From Mytilinidion resinicola (Eukaryota; Ascomycota; Dothideomycetes; Mytilinidiales; Mytilinidiaceae), in assembly GCF_010093595.1 (NCBI RefSeq), contig NW_022985464.1, forward strand, positions 98,476 through 162,475: a stretch of DNA of 64,000 nt, written 5' to 3'. Numbering within the stretch: the stretch's first letter is position 1; every line of letters starts with the position of its first letter. This document shows, piece by piece, positions 24,209-34,520 of the stretch. The position numbers and the translations under genes were made by a program. The notes below the pieces were generated by a model that ran no database searches, was not told where the DNA came from, and was given only the letters and a program-made list of their open reading frames with translations.

Positions 24209-25522
24209 ATGCCTTTCGCTCAGCTCGTAATAGGGCCACCGGGCTCCGGTAAGTCTACTTACTGCGATGGCATGCACCAGTTCCTCACGGCTGTCGGGCG
24301 CAAGTGCTCCGTCGTGAACCTCGATCCCGCAAACGACCATACTTCTTACCCTGTGGCTCTCGACGTTCGCGATCTCGTCAGCCTGGATAGCATAATGGAA
24401 GATGAGCAACTGGGGCCAAATGGGAGTGTTCTATTTGCTCTGGAGGACCTTGAGCTCAATTTCGACTGGCTGGAGGAAGGCCTCAAGACTCTCGGAGGTG
24501 AGCGGACAAAAGCGCCCCCGCCATTTGTGTAGGAGGCAACTAAAGTTTGCTATCATAGATGACTACATCCTCTTCGATTGCCCTGGCCAAGTCGAGCTGT
24601 TCACGCATCATGCCTCCCTGCGGAACATCTTCTACCGCCTCCAAAAGCTCGGGTACAGAGTCCGCCCTCCCCTTGATCCCTCCTGCGTTTCCGTTGCTGT
24701 ACCTCAACCCGAGACATCTGTTGACTCTTCTGACAGCTCGTACTCATGAACCTGACTGACTCTTATGTCATTACACAACCATCTACCTACATATCCGCCT
24801 TACTGCTTGCTCTTCGTAGCATGTTGCAGATCGAACTGCCGACTCTGAACGTCTTGACTAAGATTGACAACCTGATAAACCACCCGAACCTCCCCTTCAA
24901 CCTCGACTTCTACACTGAAGTCCACGACCTATCACATCTTCTCCCCATACTGGACGCAGAACAAGCATCACGCTCGAGCTCAGACCAAGGATCGAAAGAA
25001 GGGGCGGAAGGTGAAGAAGACCCACCACAATCTAAATTCGCAGCTTTGAACAAGGCTGTAGTAGAGCTAGTAGAGGAATATGGACTTGTTGGCTTTGAAA
25101 CTCTGGCCGTAGAAGACAAGACGTCGATGATGACGCTCTTGAAGGCAATCGACAGGACCGGTGGATATGCTTTTGGTAGCGAAGAAGGCGCGAATGATAC
25201 TGTGTGGCAGGTTGCTATGCGGTCTGATGCCGTGACTATGGACGCACGAGACGTGCAGGAGCGATGGCTGGATCGGAGAGAGGAGTTGGACGAGGAGGAG
25301 AGAAAAGCTTGGGCAGAAGAAGGAAAGGAGGCCGGTGGCAGAGAACCAACGGGCGAGCCAGCGGAGACTCAAGTTTCGAAGCCTAGGGAGACTCAAGTTG
25401 CGAATCCTCCGCCTCGGAATGGTGGTGCGGCGGCAAATAGTGACGATGAGGATATGGAGGATATAGAGCAGATGAGAGCGGCGGTGGAGAAGAGCGGAAT
25501 CAAGATTGTTAAGAAAGGCTGA
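24209..25522 (+). CDS. GPN2: GPN-loop GTPase 2
   Basis: GPN GTPases help assemble RNA polymerases II and III in the cytoplasm and bring them to the nucleus. Exons 24209-24497, 24559-24659 and 24737-25522 join in frame to 391 residues. Motifs: P-loop GPPGSGKSTYC (about 11-21), LDPANDHTSYPVALDVRDL, the Gly-Pro-Asn loop in EQLGPNGSVLFALE, the G3 motif FDCPGQVELFTHH, LTDSYVITQ, and the G4 motif TKIDN. The Ala/Glu-rich C-terminal tail with EDMEDIEQMRAAVEKSGI is typical of fungal GPN2. Intron 2 uses a GTCCGC donor; the acceptor at 24736 restores LMNLTDSY. Confidence 0.92.
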
Positions 25523-25903
25523 AGGTGCTCTGGGCGTGGGTTGTTGCATGAAACTGCGAAGAGGTTCTATTATACCTGGACCAGATGAAAGCTATTCATC
25601 TCAAAAGGCTTATGGGTGCTGATATAGCAGCGATACCCCAGATAACCCCCACTAGCGGGGCAGAGCAGGGCGGAGATATTCACCAGCTCACCACAAACAA
25701 GCTGGCGGAAACATCACTGAGGAATTATGTAGAATGCGATCGATGGGTCGCCGTACTCTTATTACCATGACCACCACCTTGTCTTTGATCGCATACCTTT
25801 GTAACCCAGCGACACCATGAAAAGAAAGCTTGGCGGTGACGATGTGGATGTTGTTCGTGACGCGAAGCGGCGCTTTCACCTCGTCAACAAACCGCGACGC
25901 ACC
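25523..25903. other. Intergenic region, CHMP7 promoter
   Basis: No gene is seen, apart from a possible 29-residue N-terminal extension of the next CDS (in-frame ATG at 25817). A small inverted repeat of CCCC and GGGG occurs near 25635-25660. Confidence 0.45.
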
Positions 25904-27583
25904 ATGAATGAGCTGCTAGCCTTTATCCTCGACCATGAAGAAGCGTTTCGAAGGTAGCAAATGATGCATAGGCTTACGCAAGGATTTGCTATACTAATCT
26001 CGACTACAGTCGCGGTCGCCTTGCGTCGCTGTATTCGGACTTCCGCTCTCAAATCCACACCAACCCCGATGGCTACCATGCTAACATAGGCGCCTGGAAG
26101 AAGGCGCTCGCGGACGCAGCGCGCGCTGGAGTGATTCCATCTCAAGGGGCCGCGCACGATCTCCTCACGATTCGGACGGGCGACGAGCTATCGAGAGCGC
26201 TTGCTACCCGCGAGTATGGACGACCCATGGCCTTGGGAGTGGTGATAGTACGTTACTCCTGCACAGCACCTGCGCAAAGCTGACACTTTCGAAGGGAGAC
26301 GCTGTATCGAAGAAAGAAATGGTCCCTCTGAACGACTTTCTGTCCTCGAAGACGAGTATCTACAATCGGAGTTGGGTTCCAACGCCATGGCAGGTCATAT
26401 CATGGGGACTGCGGCAGCTAGGAGTGATTGGAGCTCCAGGATCTCAAGAAAGTCTAGCTGTTGGAAACTTTGTAGTAATGGCTAATGTTGAGGTATACTC
26501 TGCCCTATGTTTTCGTATTACAGATACTGACTACCACAGGCCGCCGCGTCCATTATCCTTAAACAAATGTCCTCTAGCAAATCGAATGTAGACCTCGTCT
26601 TCTCCCGCAGCACCTTCGCGACCGAATTCGCCAATACCCTGGACTCGTCCCACGCCCTTACCCAGATCGATCTCAACATACTCCTCACCTACCTTGCTCG
26701 AGATAAGCAGGCTATATCCTTTGACTCCAAAACCGTCAAGTTCAAACAGGAAAGCCAAGCTGTACCATCTCCAATAACTCACCAGGATGCCACGATCGCC
26801 AACCTCCGTGACCTTATTTCCTCTATCAGCACCCAAATCCCACCCTTGACTGGACGGATAGCAACACTCGACGCTACTGCTCGATCCGCCGTGGCCTCCA
26901 AGACTATGACGGCAGCGAAGAGTGCTCTCCGCTCTAAGAAACTTGCCGAAGCTACGCTTGTCCGTCGTACAGATACCCTTGCCCAGCTCGAAGAAGTGCT
27001 TGCCAAGATCGAGCAAGCTGCTGATCAGGTCGAGATTATCAAAGTTATGGAAGCTAGCGCGACTGTGCTCAAGGGGCTGCATAAGGAGGTTGGAGGTGCG
27101 GAAGGCGTCGAGGGTGTCGTTGATGCGCTGAAAGAGGAGATGAGCAAGGTTGACGAGGTTTCTGGTATCATCAATGAGGTCGGCCAGGAGGGTGTTGTGG
27201 ATGATAACGAGGTGGATGAAGAGTTCGAGGCCTTGGAGAGAGTGGAGAGGGAGAAACAGGAGAAAATAGAAAGAGAGAAGAGAGAGCAAGAAGAAGCGGA
27301 AAAGACGAGAGTCCGACTCGAAGAACTGGAGAAGCTAGACCAGGAGAGGAAGGAGAAGAAGAGAGTGGAGAGAGAGAGGAACAGGCTAGAAGAAGAGAAG
27401 ATACGAGAGGTCGAAAGGAAGAGACAGGAAGAAGAGAGGACACGAGAGGCGGAAGCGGCACAGAACGCCTCTGTGGACGACTCGATTTTGGAGCAGGCCT
27501 CTCAAGAGATGAGCAGCATGTCTTTGAGCGAGACAGGCTCTGAACAAGCCGAGAAGCCTAAAGAACCAGTTCCAGCATCCTAG
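25904..27583 (+). CDS. SNF7-family ESCRT-III protein, CHMP7-like
   Basis: CHMP7 proteins join an ESCRT-II-like winged-helix half to an ESCRT-III core and seed ESCRT-III at the nuclear envelope and endosomes. Exons 25904-25953, 26010-26247, 26295-26492 and 26540-27583 join in frame to 509 residues. The N-terminal half has NELLAFILDHEEAF, SLYSDFRSQ and GAWKKALADAARAG, followed by WVPTPWQVISWGLRQLGV, as in fungal CHMP7-type proteins. From about residue 170 the SNF7 part shows the basic helix 1-2 hairpin (KSALRSKKLAEATLVRR), a charged coiled coil and an acidic region. A Glu/Lys/Arg repeat (about residues 390-470) is low complexity. An in-frame upstream ATG at 25817 would add 29 residues; I prefer 25904 because the recognisable family N-terminus begins there. 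Confidence 0.85.
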
Positions 27584-28117
27584 CGAGGTGAATCCGGTTT
27601 CTACACCTGTATCATGTCTGGTCAAGATTGTTTTAATGTTTCATTGAGGTCTTGCAGCTCGGAGTTCATGAGTCTAAGAGAAAGCGTGCGACCCTTGGAC
27701 TTAGTCGCTTCGGCGTCATGGCTTCAAACATACATATAGGGTCTTGTTTTAATCAACGTGTATAAATGGTTCAGTGGGTTCTCTCAGAGCTACTTATCTC
27801 TCTGTTTCACTGCGGGGTCTATCATTCTGATGTGCTTTGAGTCAGTGTAGTAGGCTCAGACTGCTCATACTTCCCCGTAACTCTGGAATAGACTAAGAAA
27901 ATGTCGCCAATCCGTTGCATCCACTCGAATTCCCCCCTCCCCGGAATGGCTGATCTTCAAGGGGGAAAATGAGGGCATATATGCCTATAGCACTGCCTCC
28001 ACTTCAATTTCAGCCCCATCCCTTCGGCCCCCCTACCAAACGCCTATATAAACACAGTAGCCCTCATAGATCTTACAGTGATATTAAAAATTTCACATGA
28101 GATACAGCCTTTGCCAA
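27584..28117. promoter_or_regulatory. Intergenic region with TATA box before the ubiquitin-like locus
   Basis: TATATAAA at 28045-28052 lies 66 bp before an ATG that begins a ubiquitin-like sequence, after a C/T-rich stretch (27930-28035). This looks like a genuine Pol II promoter, so the damaged locus downstream was or still is transcribed. Confidence 0.5.
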
Positions 28118-28408
28118 ATGCAAATATTCGTGCAAACGTGTTTGTCTACCACCTGCTTCAATTGCAGTCTTAAAGCAGCCCGTACTGAAAGCATCGCAGT
28201 GACTGGTAAGACCATTACCCTTGAGGTAGAGCATGATGGTACCATGGATGAGGTGATCACTTGAATTGAGGACAAGGAGGTTCCCTACGACCAGCAGCGC
28301 CTGGTTTACCATGTAGGGCAAATGGGGAGGGCACTTCCCTCTAAGACTATGGTTTCGTCAAAGAAACAACTCTCTTACACCTTGTATTTTGCCTCGCTTG
28401 GTGGGTAA
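28118..28408 (+). pseudogene. Degenerate ubiquitin unit
   Basis: The frame from ATG 28118 gives MQIFVQT, a 60-nt insertion (about 28139-28198, possibly a decayed intron since it ends in CGCAG), then TGKTITLEVE at 28202. An in-frame TGA follows at 28262. After it the same frame gives IEDKE, DQQRL and ends SLGG followed by TAA at 28406. The spacing and the terminal Gly-Gly copy ubiquitin almost residue for residue over 47 positions, but the equivalent of Lys48 is Gln. With the TGA, an insertion and many replacements, this cannot be working ubiquitin. A TATA box and a second degenerate unit nearby suggest a diverged ubiquitin-like gene rather than a retro-copy. Confidence 0.75.
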
Positions 28409-28505
28409 AGGGTTCATTGGGCAGAGATGTAAGTCACGCTGTCCAACACAACAGAATTGTGAGGAAAGTAAGCGGTACATGGTTCGCTGATAGCTCTCAG
28501 GGGAT

Positions 28506-28706
28506 GGTCACTCTTTTGTTCCAGATGGAATGGGAAGGAATGGCACCATACAACGCATGAAAGAGTTGTTCATTGAAAAGACGGGACTTAAGTCTGAGAG
28601 GCAGCATCTCATGTTTGAGCGCACAGTGCCGGGGAATTCGCAGACATCGGAAGATATGCCGGCGCGGTCGGGAGCTATCTTCCAACTTTCGGGGGCTGAG
28701 GCTTGA
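28506..28706 (+). pseudogene. Second, more diverged ubiquitin-like unit
   Basis: An open frame of 66 codons starting without ATG, ending at TGA 28704. The pattern TI-x2-MK-x2-FIEKTGL-x4-Q-x-LMF matches the ubiquitin core (helix 1, then the DQQRLIF strand) in spacing, but few residues are identical and the Gly-Gly end is absent (it ends SGAEA). It lies about 100 bp after the first unit in the same orientation, in a different frame. A GTAAG (28429) and AG sites between the two could once have spliced them together. The homology call is my inference. Confidence 0.45.
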
Positions 28707-29177
28707 AGTGACACGCATATGCTTACAAACAATATGTTGGACTTGTCTATTAGAACATGGAATAGCTTTGATGATATTCTTTGACGCTGAATTCCAAGTC
28801 TCATGAGCGGTCAACGGCATTGCCGATTTCGTGTCTCACACTGCGCTCCTGGCAAACTTCGCAGCTTGAAAAGACCCACGCTCTAATTGGATACCCTCCC
28901 TGTATGCAGCTCGATGATAAGGTAAATTTTGTCACGGCGGTGTGTGTATCAAGGCCATCGAGGTTTCTTTTGTTGGAAAGGTGGGCGCTAAACCGCTTCC
29001 AATTAGACTCATCGCCAAGACCATTCTCGGAACCTCACTTCACTCCTCCAAAGAGCTCCGATCCCCCCCTCCACCGACACCCAGCAATCAACCCTCAGGC
29101 CTTCCATACCGCGCCTCGGAACTCTCCAAGGCGGTTCTCTCTCCACTCCTCTCCTCCTCCGCCCACCACGACCGGCA
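28707..29177. other. Intergenic region before the complex I gene
   Basis: Short ORFs only; it must contain the NDUFB11 promoter. A C-rich segment runs from about 29060 into the start codon. Confidence 0.45.
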
Positions 29178-29681
29178 ATGCCTCTCATCCAACCTGCCCG
29201 CTGCGCCCAGCGCGTCACCGCCTCCCTCCCGTCCCGCACGCCCGCCACGACACACTCCGCCATCCGCCGGTCAATTTCAACCTCGCAGTCGCTACGGTCG
29301 GGCTCACACGCCCACGAGGACCACTACGACCCGCCATCCGGATGGCTCTTCGGCGTGCGACCGGGCGAGAAGTATCAGAACGAGGGGTGGGAGAAGGTCT
29401 GGGTCTATGGCTTCTTTGGCAGTTTAGCGCTGGGTGTTGTCGGGTATGCTTTTAAGCCAGATACGAGGTACGTTTGGCACTCAGCATTAGAAGAATTGTT
29501 CGAGAAGAGATGGGTAGGGAAGAGTGGGGAAGGCTATGGATCAAACGGGAATTGCGTACAGGGCTCTGGGCTAATCAATGATAGCATACAAACATGGGCT
29601 CTCGAAGAAGCGCGGCGACGGCTGGAAGCTGAGGGCATACTCCCGGATCCGGATCTGAAGAAAGGCAACGACGCGAACTAG
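29178..29681 (+). CDS. NADH:ubiquinone oxidoreductase ESSS subunit (NDUFB11)
   Basis: Single-span accessory subunit in the membrane arm of mitochondrial complex I. Exons 29178-29467 and 29585-29681 join in frame to 128 residues. The N-terminus is an Arg/Ser-rich, acid-free presequence (CAQRVTASLPSR onward). Then come HYDPPSGWLFGVRPGEKYQNE, written here in part as PPSGWLFG, the membrane span WVYGFFGSLALGVVGYAF and, after splicing, DTSIQTWALEEARRRLEAEG, the family C-terminal signature. The GTACGT donor and ATAG acceptor are both clean. The unspliced frame also stays open, which could mislead automatic annotation into a 167-residue product. Confidence 0.88.
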   Translation: MPLIQPARCAQRVTASLPSRTPATTHSAIRRSISTSQSLRSGSHAHEDHYDPPSGWLFGVRPGEKYQNEGWEKVWVYGFFGSLALGVVGYAFKPDTRYVWHSALEELFEKRWVGKSGEGYGSNGNCVQGSGLINDSIQTWALEEARRRLEAEGILPDPDLKKGNDAN

Positions 29682-30414
29682 ACTCGGATGATCAATAGTT
29701 GCACGCAGGGCTTTGTTTCAAGTTACGGAGATCGAACGTCTTTCGACTTGGTCCGAAACTGATCCTCATCGACTGAGGCCAAGTCTGGAGACGAAGAAAG
29801 GCGGATGGAATTGTACATAATCTTGAGCGCAGACGCGGGATTTCCTTTGAGTGGCACGGTAACTACAGCATAGAGTTTGGACTGGCTTATTGCCTTACAT
29901 TTTCGACAATACCACATGTTTTGTCACCAAATCAAAATGTCTTCGAAGCTTAGCCTCCCCCAGCTAACGGTCCTCTTACACCCGAAATCGCTGAGACGAG
30001 ATGGCAAGTAGAACAAACTTGCAAAGGTTCCCATTTAGGCATGTACTATCTGTGGGTTCCTGACTAGTTTCATCATCATCACCTCCCCTCTATCAGGGCT
30101 GTCAGTCATATTCGCTACATGAACCACAAACAAATTGATCAGTGGATTGTGCTGCTTACATTCTTGCTGTCATCACTCATCATCTAAAATCGCTTCGTGC
30201 CTGCAAGCTAAATGTCGCTCTGGGATATAAAAGCACTGCACTTGATACTTACAATTCATTATCTCCCTCTCGCCACCCACCCCCTTCTGCATCCCACAAA
30301 CACAATTTCCGTGACAATCCAGCACTGGGTCCTGTAGGCCACTTTCTCCAGTCATTCTCTTCTAAACTGGACCCCTCAAGCCAGTAGTCATACTTACGCT
30401 CCGATCAGCTAATC
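29682..30414. promoter_or_regulatory. Intergenic region with TATA box
   Basis: TATAAAAG at 30226-30233 lies 182 bp upstream of the next ATG, followed by C/T-rich sequence. Nothing else is recognised in the 733 bp. Confidence 0.5.
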
Positions 30415-30885
30415 ATGTGTCAACATACAATCATCCTCTTCTCGTGCGGATACAACGAATTCGATGACGATGCCACATCGCTCTGCTGGAAGAGAGAACA
30501 ATGGGCCCTGCGAGGCAAGCAATGTCCCGAGATTGAGTTCATTCCCAAGCAGGTCTCCTATTCCTGTCTGGCTTGCGGGGACACGAGTTCGAGGGTGGCT
30601 AGGTTCCATTGGAGAATGGAAGAGGACCAATCATATGAAATCAGAAGGCATGAGAATGGCCAAGCATTGAAGACTCCAGAGGAAGAAGAGAAAGCTACCG
30701 ACACCAAAGCCGAGCACAAGGGAAGCCGTGTGGACGTCGAGTTAGGTGGCCAGAACGACGATATCGCGGAGCAGAAGAATCATAGAAGCGCTCGCGAAAT
30801 CTCGATCTATTTAGGACCGATGGAGGTGGTGGTCAGTATCCGTAGATCGGGAAATGGGGAATCTTCCGTTAACGGAGGAGGTTGA
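30415..30885 (+). CDS. Small Cys-containing orphan protein
   Basis: An intron-free ORF of 156 codons behind a clear TATA box. I do not recognise the family by name. The N-terminal 60 residues have spaced Cys and His (MCQHTIILFSCGY, LCWKREQ, KQCPEIEF, SCLACGD), which could form a small zinc-binding fold; similar short Cys-rich orphans are common in Pezizomycotina. No signal peptide is apparent. The C-terminal half is highly charged and contains a VELGGQN-D segment that is repeated just downstream (30899-31024) in another frame. The true C-terminus could differ if an intron joins the two. Confidence 0.5.
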   Translation: MCQHTIILFSCGYNEFDDDATSLCWKREQWALRGKQCPEIEFIPKQVSYSCLACGDTSSRVARFHWRMEEDQSYEIRRHENGQALKTPEEEEKATDTKAEHKGSRVDVELGGQNDDIAEQKNHRSAREISIYLGPMEVVVSIRRSGNGESSVNGGG

Positions 30886-30898
30886 AGGCAACGGTCGT

Positions 30899-31024
30899 AA
30901 GGTCGAGCTGGGCGGTCAGAATAACGACGTTGTAGAGAAGGAGTGTGCACGTGCGATTGAGATGGAGATTAGTACGTTAGGGTGGAAGTTCGGTTTCCGT
31001 ATGACGGTCGAGACACGTCGCTGA
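30899..31024 (+). pseudogene. Repeat of the orphan gene's 3' segment in a shifted frame
   Basis: Codons from 30899 read KVELGGQNNDVVEKE, then a segment ending in ETRR before TGA at 31022. This copies the VELGGQNDDIAEQK segment of the upstream ORF (about 30736-30780). The copy starts 14 bp after that ORF's stop, in another frame. It is either a tandem duplication broken by a small indel or the last exon of a gene with an unseen intron. Confidence 0.4.
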
Positions 31025-31114
31025 TGGTCGATGAGGGTTCCAACGGGTGAGCCAGGCGGATCTAGAACGAGTAGATATGGTATCAGTACTGGAGGTGATA
31101 GGCCACGTTGAAGG

Positions 31115-31429
31115 GTGGCAATGTCAAGGCACTGCCGGTATTGGACACCACCAGCTAAACCTAATATTTCACATGCAGAATCATCTACTCCTTTTCAAAT
31201 AGAACTCCATGATATCAAATACGGCTTGACCCTTCTCCCAAACGCGTGCGAGACCCTACGACTTCATCATATGTATTTAAAATATCAGAAGCACACATGT
31301 GGCCACAAAAAGCTTCATACCACATTCCCTTGTGTTTCCTGCGGATGGAAGCAGAAGATTCGAGTAGAGCCTCAGAAAGATATTTGTGTAGTGCTTCAAG
31401 AGCATGCCGAGGAACGTGTTGATCATTAA
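31115..31429 (+). CDS. Possible small Cys/His protein fragment
   Basis: An open frame of 104 codons whose middle has HTCGHKKLH and FPCVSCGW, a spacing that could bind zinc. The upstream part looks random, so a real exon may start near 31270. Low support; it may be a remnant related to the orphan at 30415, which also starts with a C-x-H motif. Confidence 0.25.
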   Translation: MAMSRHCRYWTPPAKPNISHAESSTPFQIELHDIKYGLTLLPNACETLRLHHMYLKYQKHTCGHKKLHTTFPCVSCGWKQKIRVEPQKDICVVLQEHAEERVDH

Positions 31430-31608
31430 AGCAAGGAGCAGAAAGCCAAGACAGACGAGAGAAATTATTAGCAAAGCATTCAGTTGATGGTTCATCAGTA
31501 CCTGGTTTATATTCACTGCATGTTTGAATCGGGTGTAACTAGTCGCTTCTTCGCCTCTAAACCCGTGCAATCTCCGACGGACCTAGCCTCAGCCCAACAC
31601 CAACCTCC

Positions 31609-32576
31609 ATGATGGATCTCTCCCTCAACCTCACCAGCACCCACGTCGTAGTCACTGGCGGCGCTGGTCTGATCGGCCGAGTCGTCTGCGATGCGTTCGC
31701 AGCCGCCGGTGCAAGGGTCTCCAGTCTTGACATCGCCCATGGGGAAATCAGTTATCGGGGCCCCAATGCAGCTATACTGGAGATACACTGCGATATCTCA
31801 GACCCGGAGCAGGTTGCCGCTGCTTTCGAAACAGCGTATGGCTTCCGCAACATGGTCCACTGTTGCGTCGCACTCGGTAGCTTGGATCTCAGTGTTCTTG
31901 AGCACACATCCACTATCGCCGCCGCAAGCTTCGAACAGATGAAGAGAGTTCTAGATGTCAATGTTGCTGGGACTTGGTTGACAGCGCGGGAGTGGTTAAG
32001 GGGTCTGAAGGGTGTTATAGATGAGAATAGACAAGAGAAGGAAACCGCGAAGAATGTGGGATTGATAATCGTGGGAAGCGAAAGCGGGTGGTTTGGAGAA
32101 AGAGGGAATGCGGACTACGCCATGGCGAAGAGTGCGGTACAAGGAGGATTGCTGATGAGTCTGAAAGCTGATGCTCCGAGAGTTTGGGAGGGTGCTAGGT
32201 GAGTGAACTCTTACGTCTACCAACTATTTATAAGTGCTAGGGAGAAGGCTGATAGATCGAGCACAGAGTCAACGCGATTGCTCCCGGCGCAGTCGATACG
32301 GAAAGGTTCAAGCAAGAGTGCCAGGAGAACCCTGAGCAATATTGGCTTGACTGTCAAGGAACGGTAGCTATTCTTTCTTTCTTTCACTTCCTCACAAGAT
32401 GAGATCTGATCTCTGCCCAGACTGCTCTTCGAAAGCCGGTCTCACCGGAGGCTGTTGCAAAGACCATTTTATTTCTCGCGAGTGAAAACTTCAGTGGCCG
32501 TATCCATGGTCAAGTTTTGAACGTAGATAGTGGAAAGCAAGGAAAGGTTATGTGGACTAAGGAAGAGTGCAAGTAG
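31609..32576 (+). CDS. Short-chain dehydrogenase/reductase
   Basis: NAD(P)-dependent oxidoreductase of the classical SDR family. Exons 31609-32198, 32267-32363 and 32421-32576 join in frame to 280 residues. Motifs: dinucleotide-binding VTGGAGLIG (about 14-22), an acidic residue after strand 2 (SLDIAHG), DISDPEQV, DVNVAGTW, catalytic Ser in GSESGW, Tyr and Lys in YAMAK, then NAIAPGAVDTER and a C-terminal GQVLNVDSG. The catalytic set is complete. The active-site neighbourhood has the NADYAMAK form seen in bacterial-type catabolic SDRs, so specificity is open. Two ATG codons are adjacent at 31609 and 31612. Confidence 0.88.
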
Positions 32577-33052
32577 TGAGTCTACGGAAAATAAGAGATT
32601 ATAAGTATTAGTTCCATGGCCTCGAGGCATGGAGCGAGATCGGGTTGACTAGATCATAATTTCTTTTCTTTGATGAGTATCATGAGCTTTCTACCATTCC
32701 AAAGTCACTGCTCATGATTTCATATACACATGCGCCTTCCTCTAGGTCTCATTGTGCAGGTCTTTCCAAAAATGCATCGATCTTTACCTCCAAGTTGACT
32801 CATACATCCGACCGTAGCTTCCATACCAAGGGCAGCGAGACCCCATGATCTCTTCATGACTGCTCCACAAAGAAAACACACTCTGCAGTGTCCTCATATC
32901 ATTCTGTCTGCTTTCCAAATTCAGCCATCGATAGTCCATAATCACATAGCCTCAGCTCTTCGCGAAAAATCTCACTTCTTACTCCACGGTATCACATCCA
33001 GTAACTCCCGCGCTCAAACTACTTCTACCAGCAAGAATCTCGATTGGTCAAG
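32577..33052. other. Intergenic region, nothing recognised
   Basis: 476 bp with only short ORFs. Confidence 0.45.
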
Positions 33053-34058
33053 ATGGGGTTCGGCAACGGCGTCAGTTGCGGAATCATTCGCGCTCACGGT
33101 AAGCTGACGAAGTCGTTTGGCGAACTTCAATATATCAGCTTGCTAACTTCGCTCCAGGAGAAAGGCAGCCTACAGCCGTCGCTATCAAATCTGTGAAGCC
33201 ATCCCCGAGGCCAGTCCTTGTGCCCTCCCATCGTGTACCGGCTAAATCCATGGGACTCAACATTCACGCCACGGCCATCATCAACCAAGCCCACTTTTGG
33301 ACGGGCAGGGCGAATAACAAGGCCAACATAAAGCGTAACGCAACTCCCGCTGGCCAAAATACTACCGAAGAGAAGGTCAAGGTCGTACTCTCTAGTGGTA
33401 CCGGTTTAGTCGAATCCGACTCAAACCCGGACTCATACTCATCGCGCGAGGCTACTCCGCCGTACACCCTACCTTCGCAGAGAGTAGGCCCAACCAAGTC
33501 CAGGGCCAATTCTGGTGGTTAGTGTACTCTGAGATTACCGCGAACATTCGGCAGCCCCTATGTCCCTCTCAGATTGCTAATTTAGAGTTAGCCTCTGCGA
33601 ACGGCATGCTTACTTCAAGCAAGTGGGTCAACTTACCTTCCGATTCGCCAAAGATCGCCCAGATTGAGGTCAACGCGGATGTTAAGATTGAGACGAAGTT
33701 TACTTTTGTGGAGCCCTTGACTCCAGCCAACTATCTATCGTCCGTATCAGCAGACGGTTTGCCGCTCTGGGATGACGACCAAGACTCTGAACCCGAAGAA
33801 TCCGAACCAATACCGCACTATCCTACTAAGGCCGTCGTTATGTTCTACTACGAGCAAGGAGGTCAAAAAGGTCGCAAGTTCTCACAGCCTTCGAAGATCG
33901 TGAGTGACTCTACTCACTTGCTCGACAAGGTCGCCGATCCCGAGGAATACTTTAAGTGGAAGGCAGCGTATAAGGACAGTCCTCTTGGCCCTAAAGAGTA
34001 CTGGGATATCGTTTCGTACCACGAACATGCGCACCAGAAGAGAGCTTTGACACTCTGA
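33053..34058 (+). CDS. Hypothetical protein, multi-exon
   Basis: I do not recognise the family. ATG 33053 opens a 46-nt exon that splices (GTAAGC at 33099, acceptor CCAG at 33158) into a frame that stays open to 33522. A second frame then carries GQFWWLVYSEITANI and continues to the stop at 34058. The two frames must be joined by an intron within about 33385-33515 (an acceptor CCAG just before GGCCAATTC fits) or by a frameshift. The second part has PLWDDDQDSEPEESEP, MFYYEQGGQKGRKF and YFKWKAAYKDSP, which look like real, charged, soluble protein. The exact structure is not settled. Confidence 0.45.
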
Positions 34059-34520
34059 TCACAATAACTCCTAATTTTCTTTCCCGTCATTCTATTGTTA
34101 TCAAAGGCAGTAGGAGGTCGCACGCAGGGCAGTTTCTTTGGTTGGTATCGAAGTAAGATTCGCGCCTCTTCCCTAGAATAGTTTTGGCCCATTGGGTATT
34201 GCCTAAAAATGAACTCTCTTCTCTCTTTTCTCACTGAACAGTTGGAGTTAGCTCGTTCCTTTTCGTCTTACTCACAATCTGATACCGACGAATGAATTTG
34301 AACGGAAAAAGCTCGTTTTGTCTGATCAATTTGCTTTGATCTCTCGGATTATTCCTTCTTTCTCTAGCACCAGGCTTCCCCGTAACGCCGCTATTTACCC
34401 TGGAAGGAAACCGTATTGGGTGAACTAACTCTAGCGCCTTGCTACCATGCTTCCTTCTACCAAGAGAGTGGGAAGATAGGAGAAACCACCAGCTAAGAAC
34501 CGCACAGCGGGAAGTGTTCA
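34059..34520. other. Intergenic region, nothing recognised
   Basis: Pyrimidine-rich, with only short ORFs. Confidence 0.4.

Noticed and set aside
26531..27289. A 252-codon minus-strand ORF opposite the CHMP7-like gene
   Set aside because: Antisense shadow of the long last exon; Leu/Phe-rich with no recognisable domain.
29468..29584. Reading the NDUFB11 gene without an intron (167 codons)
   Set aside because: The spliced form restores the conserved C-terminus (IQTWALEEARRRLEAEG) in frame; the retained 117 bp encode an unrelated stretch.
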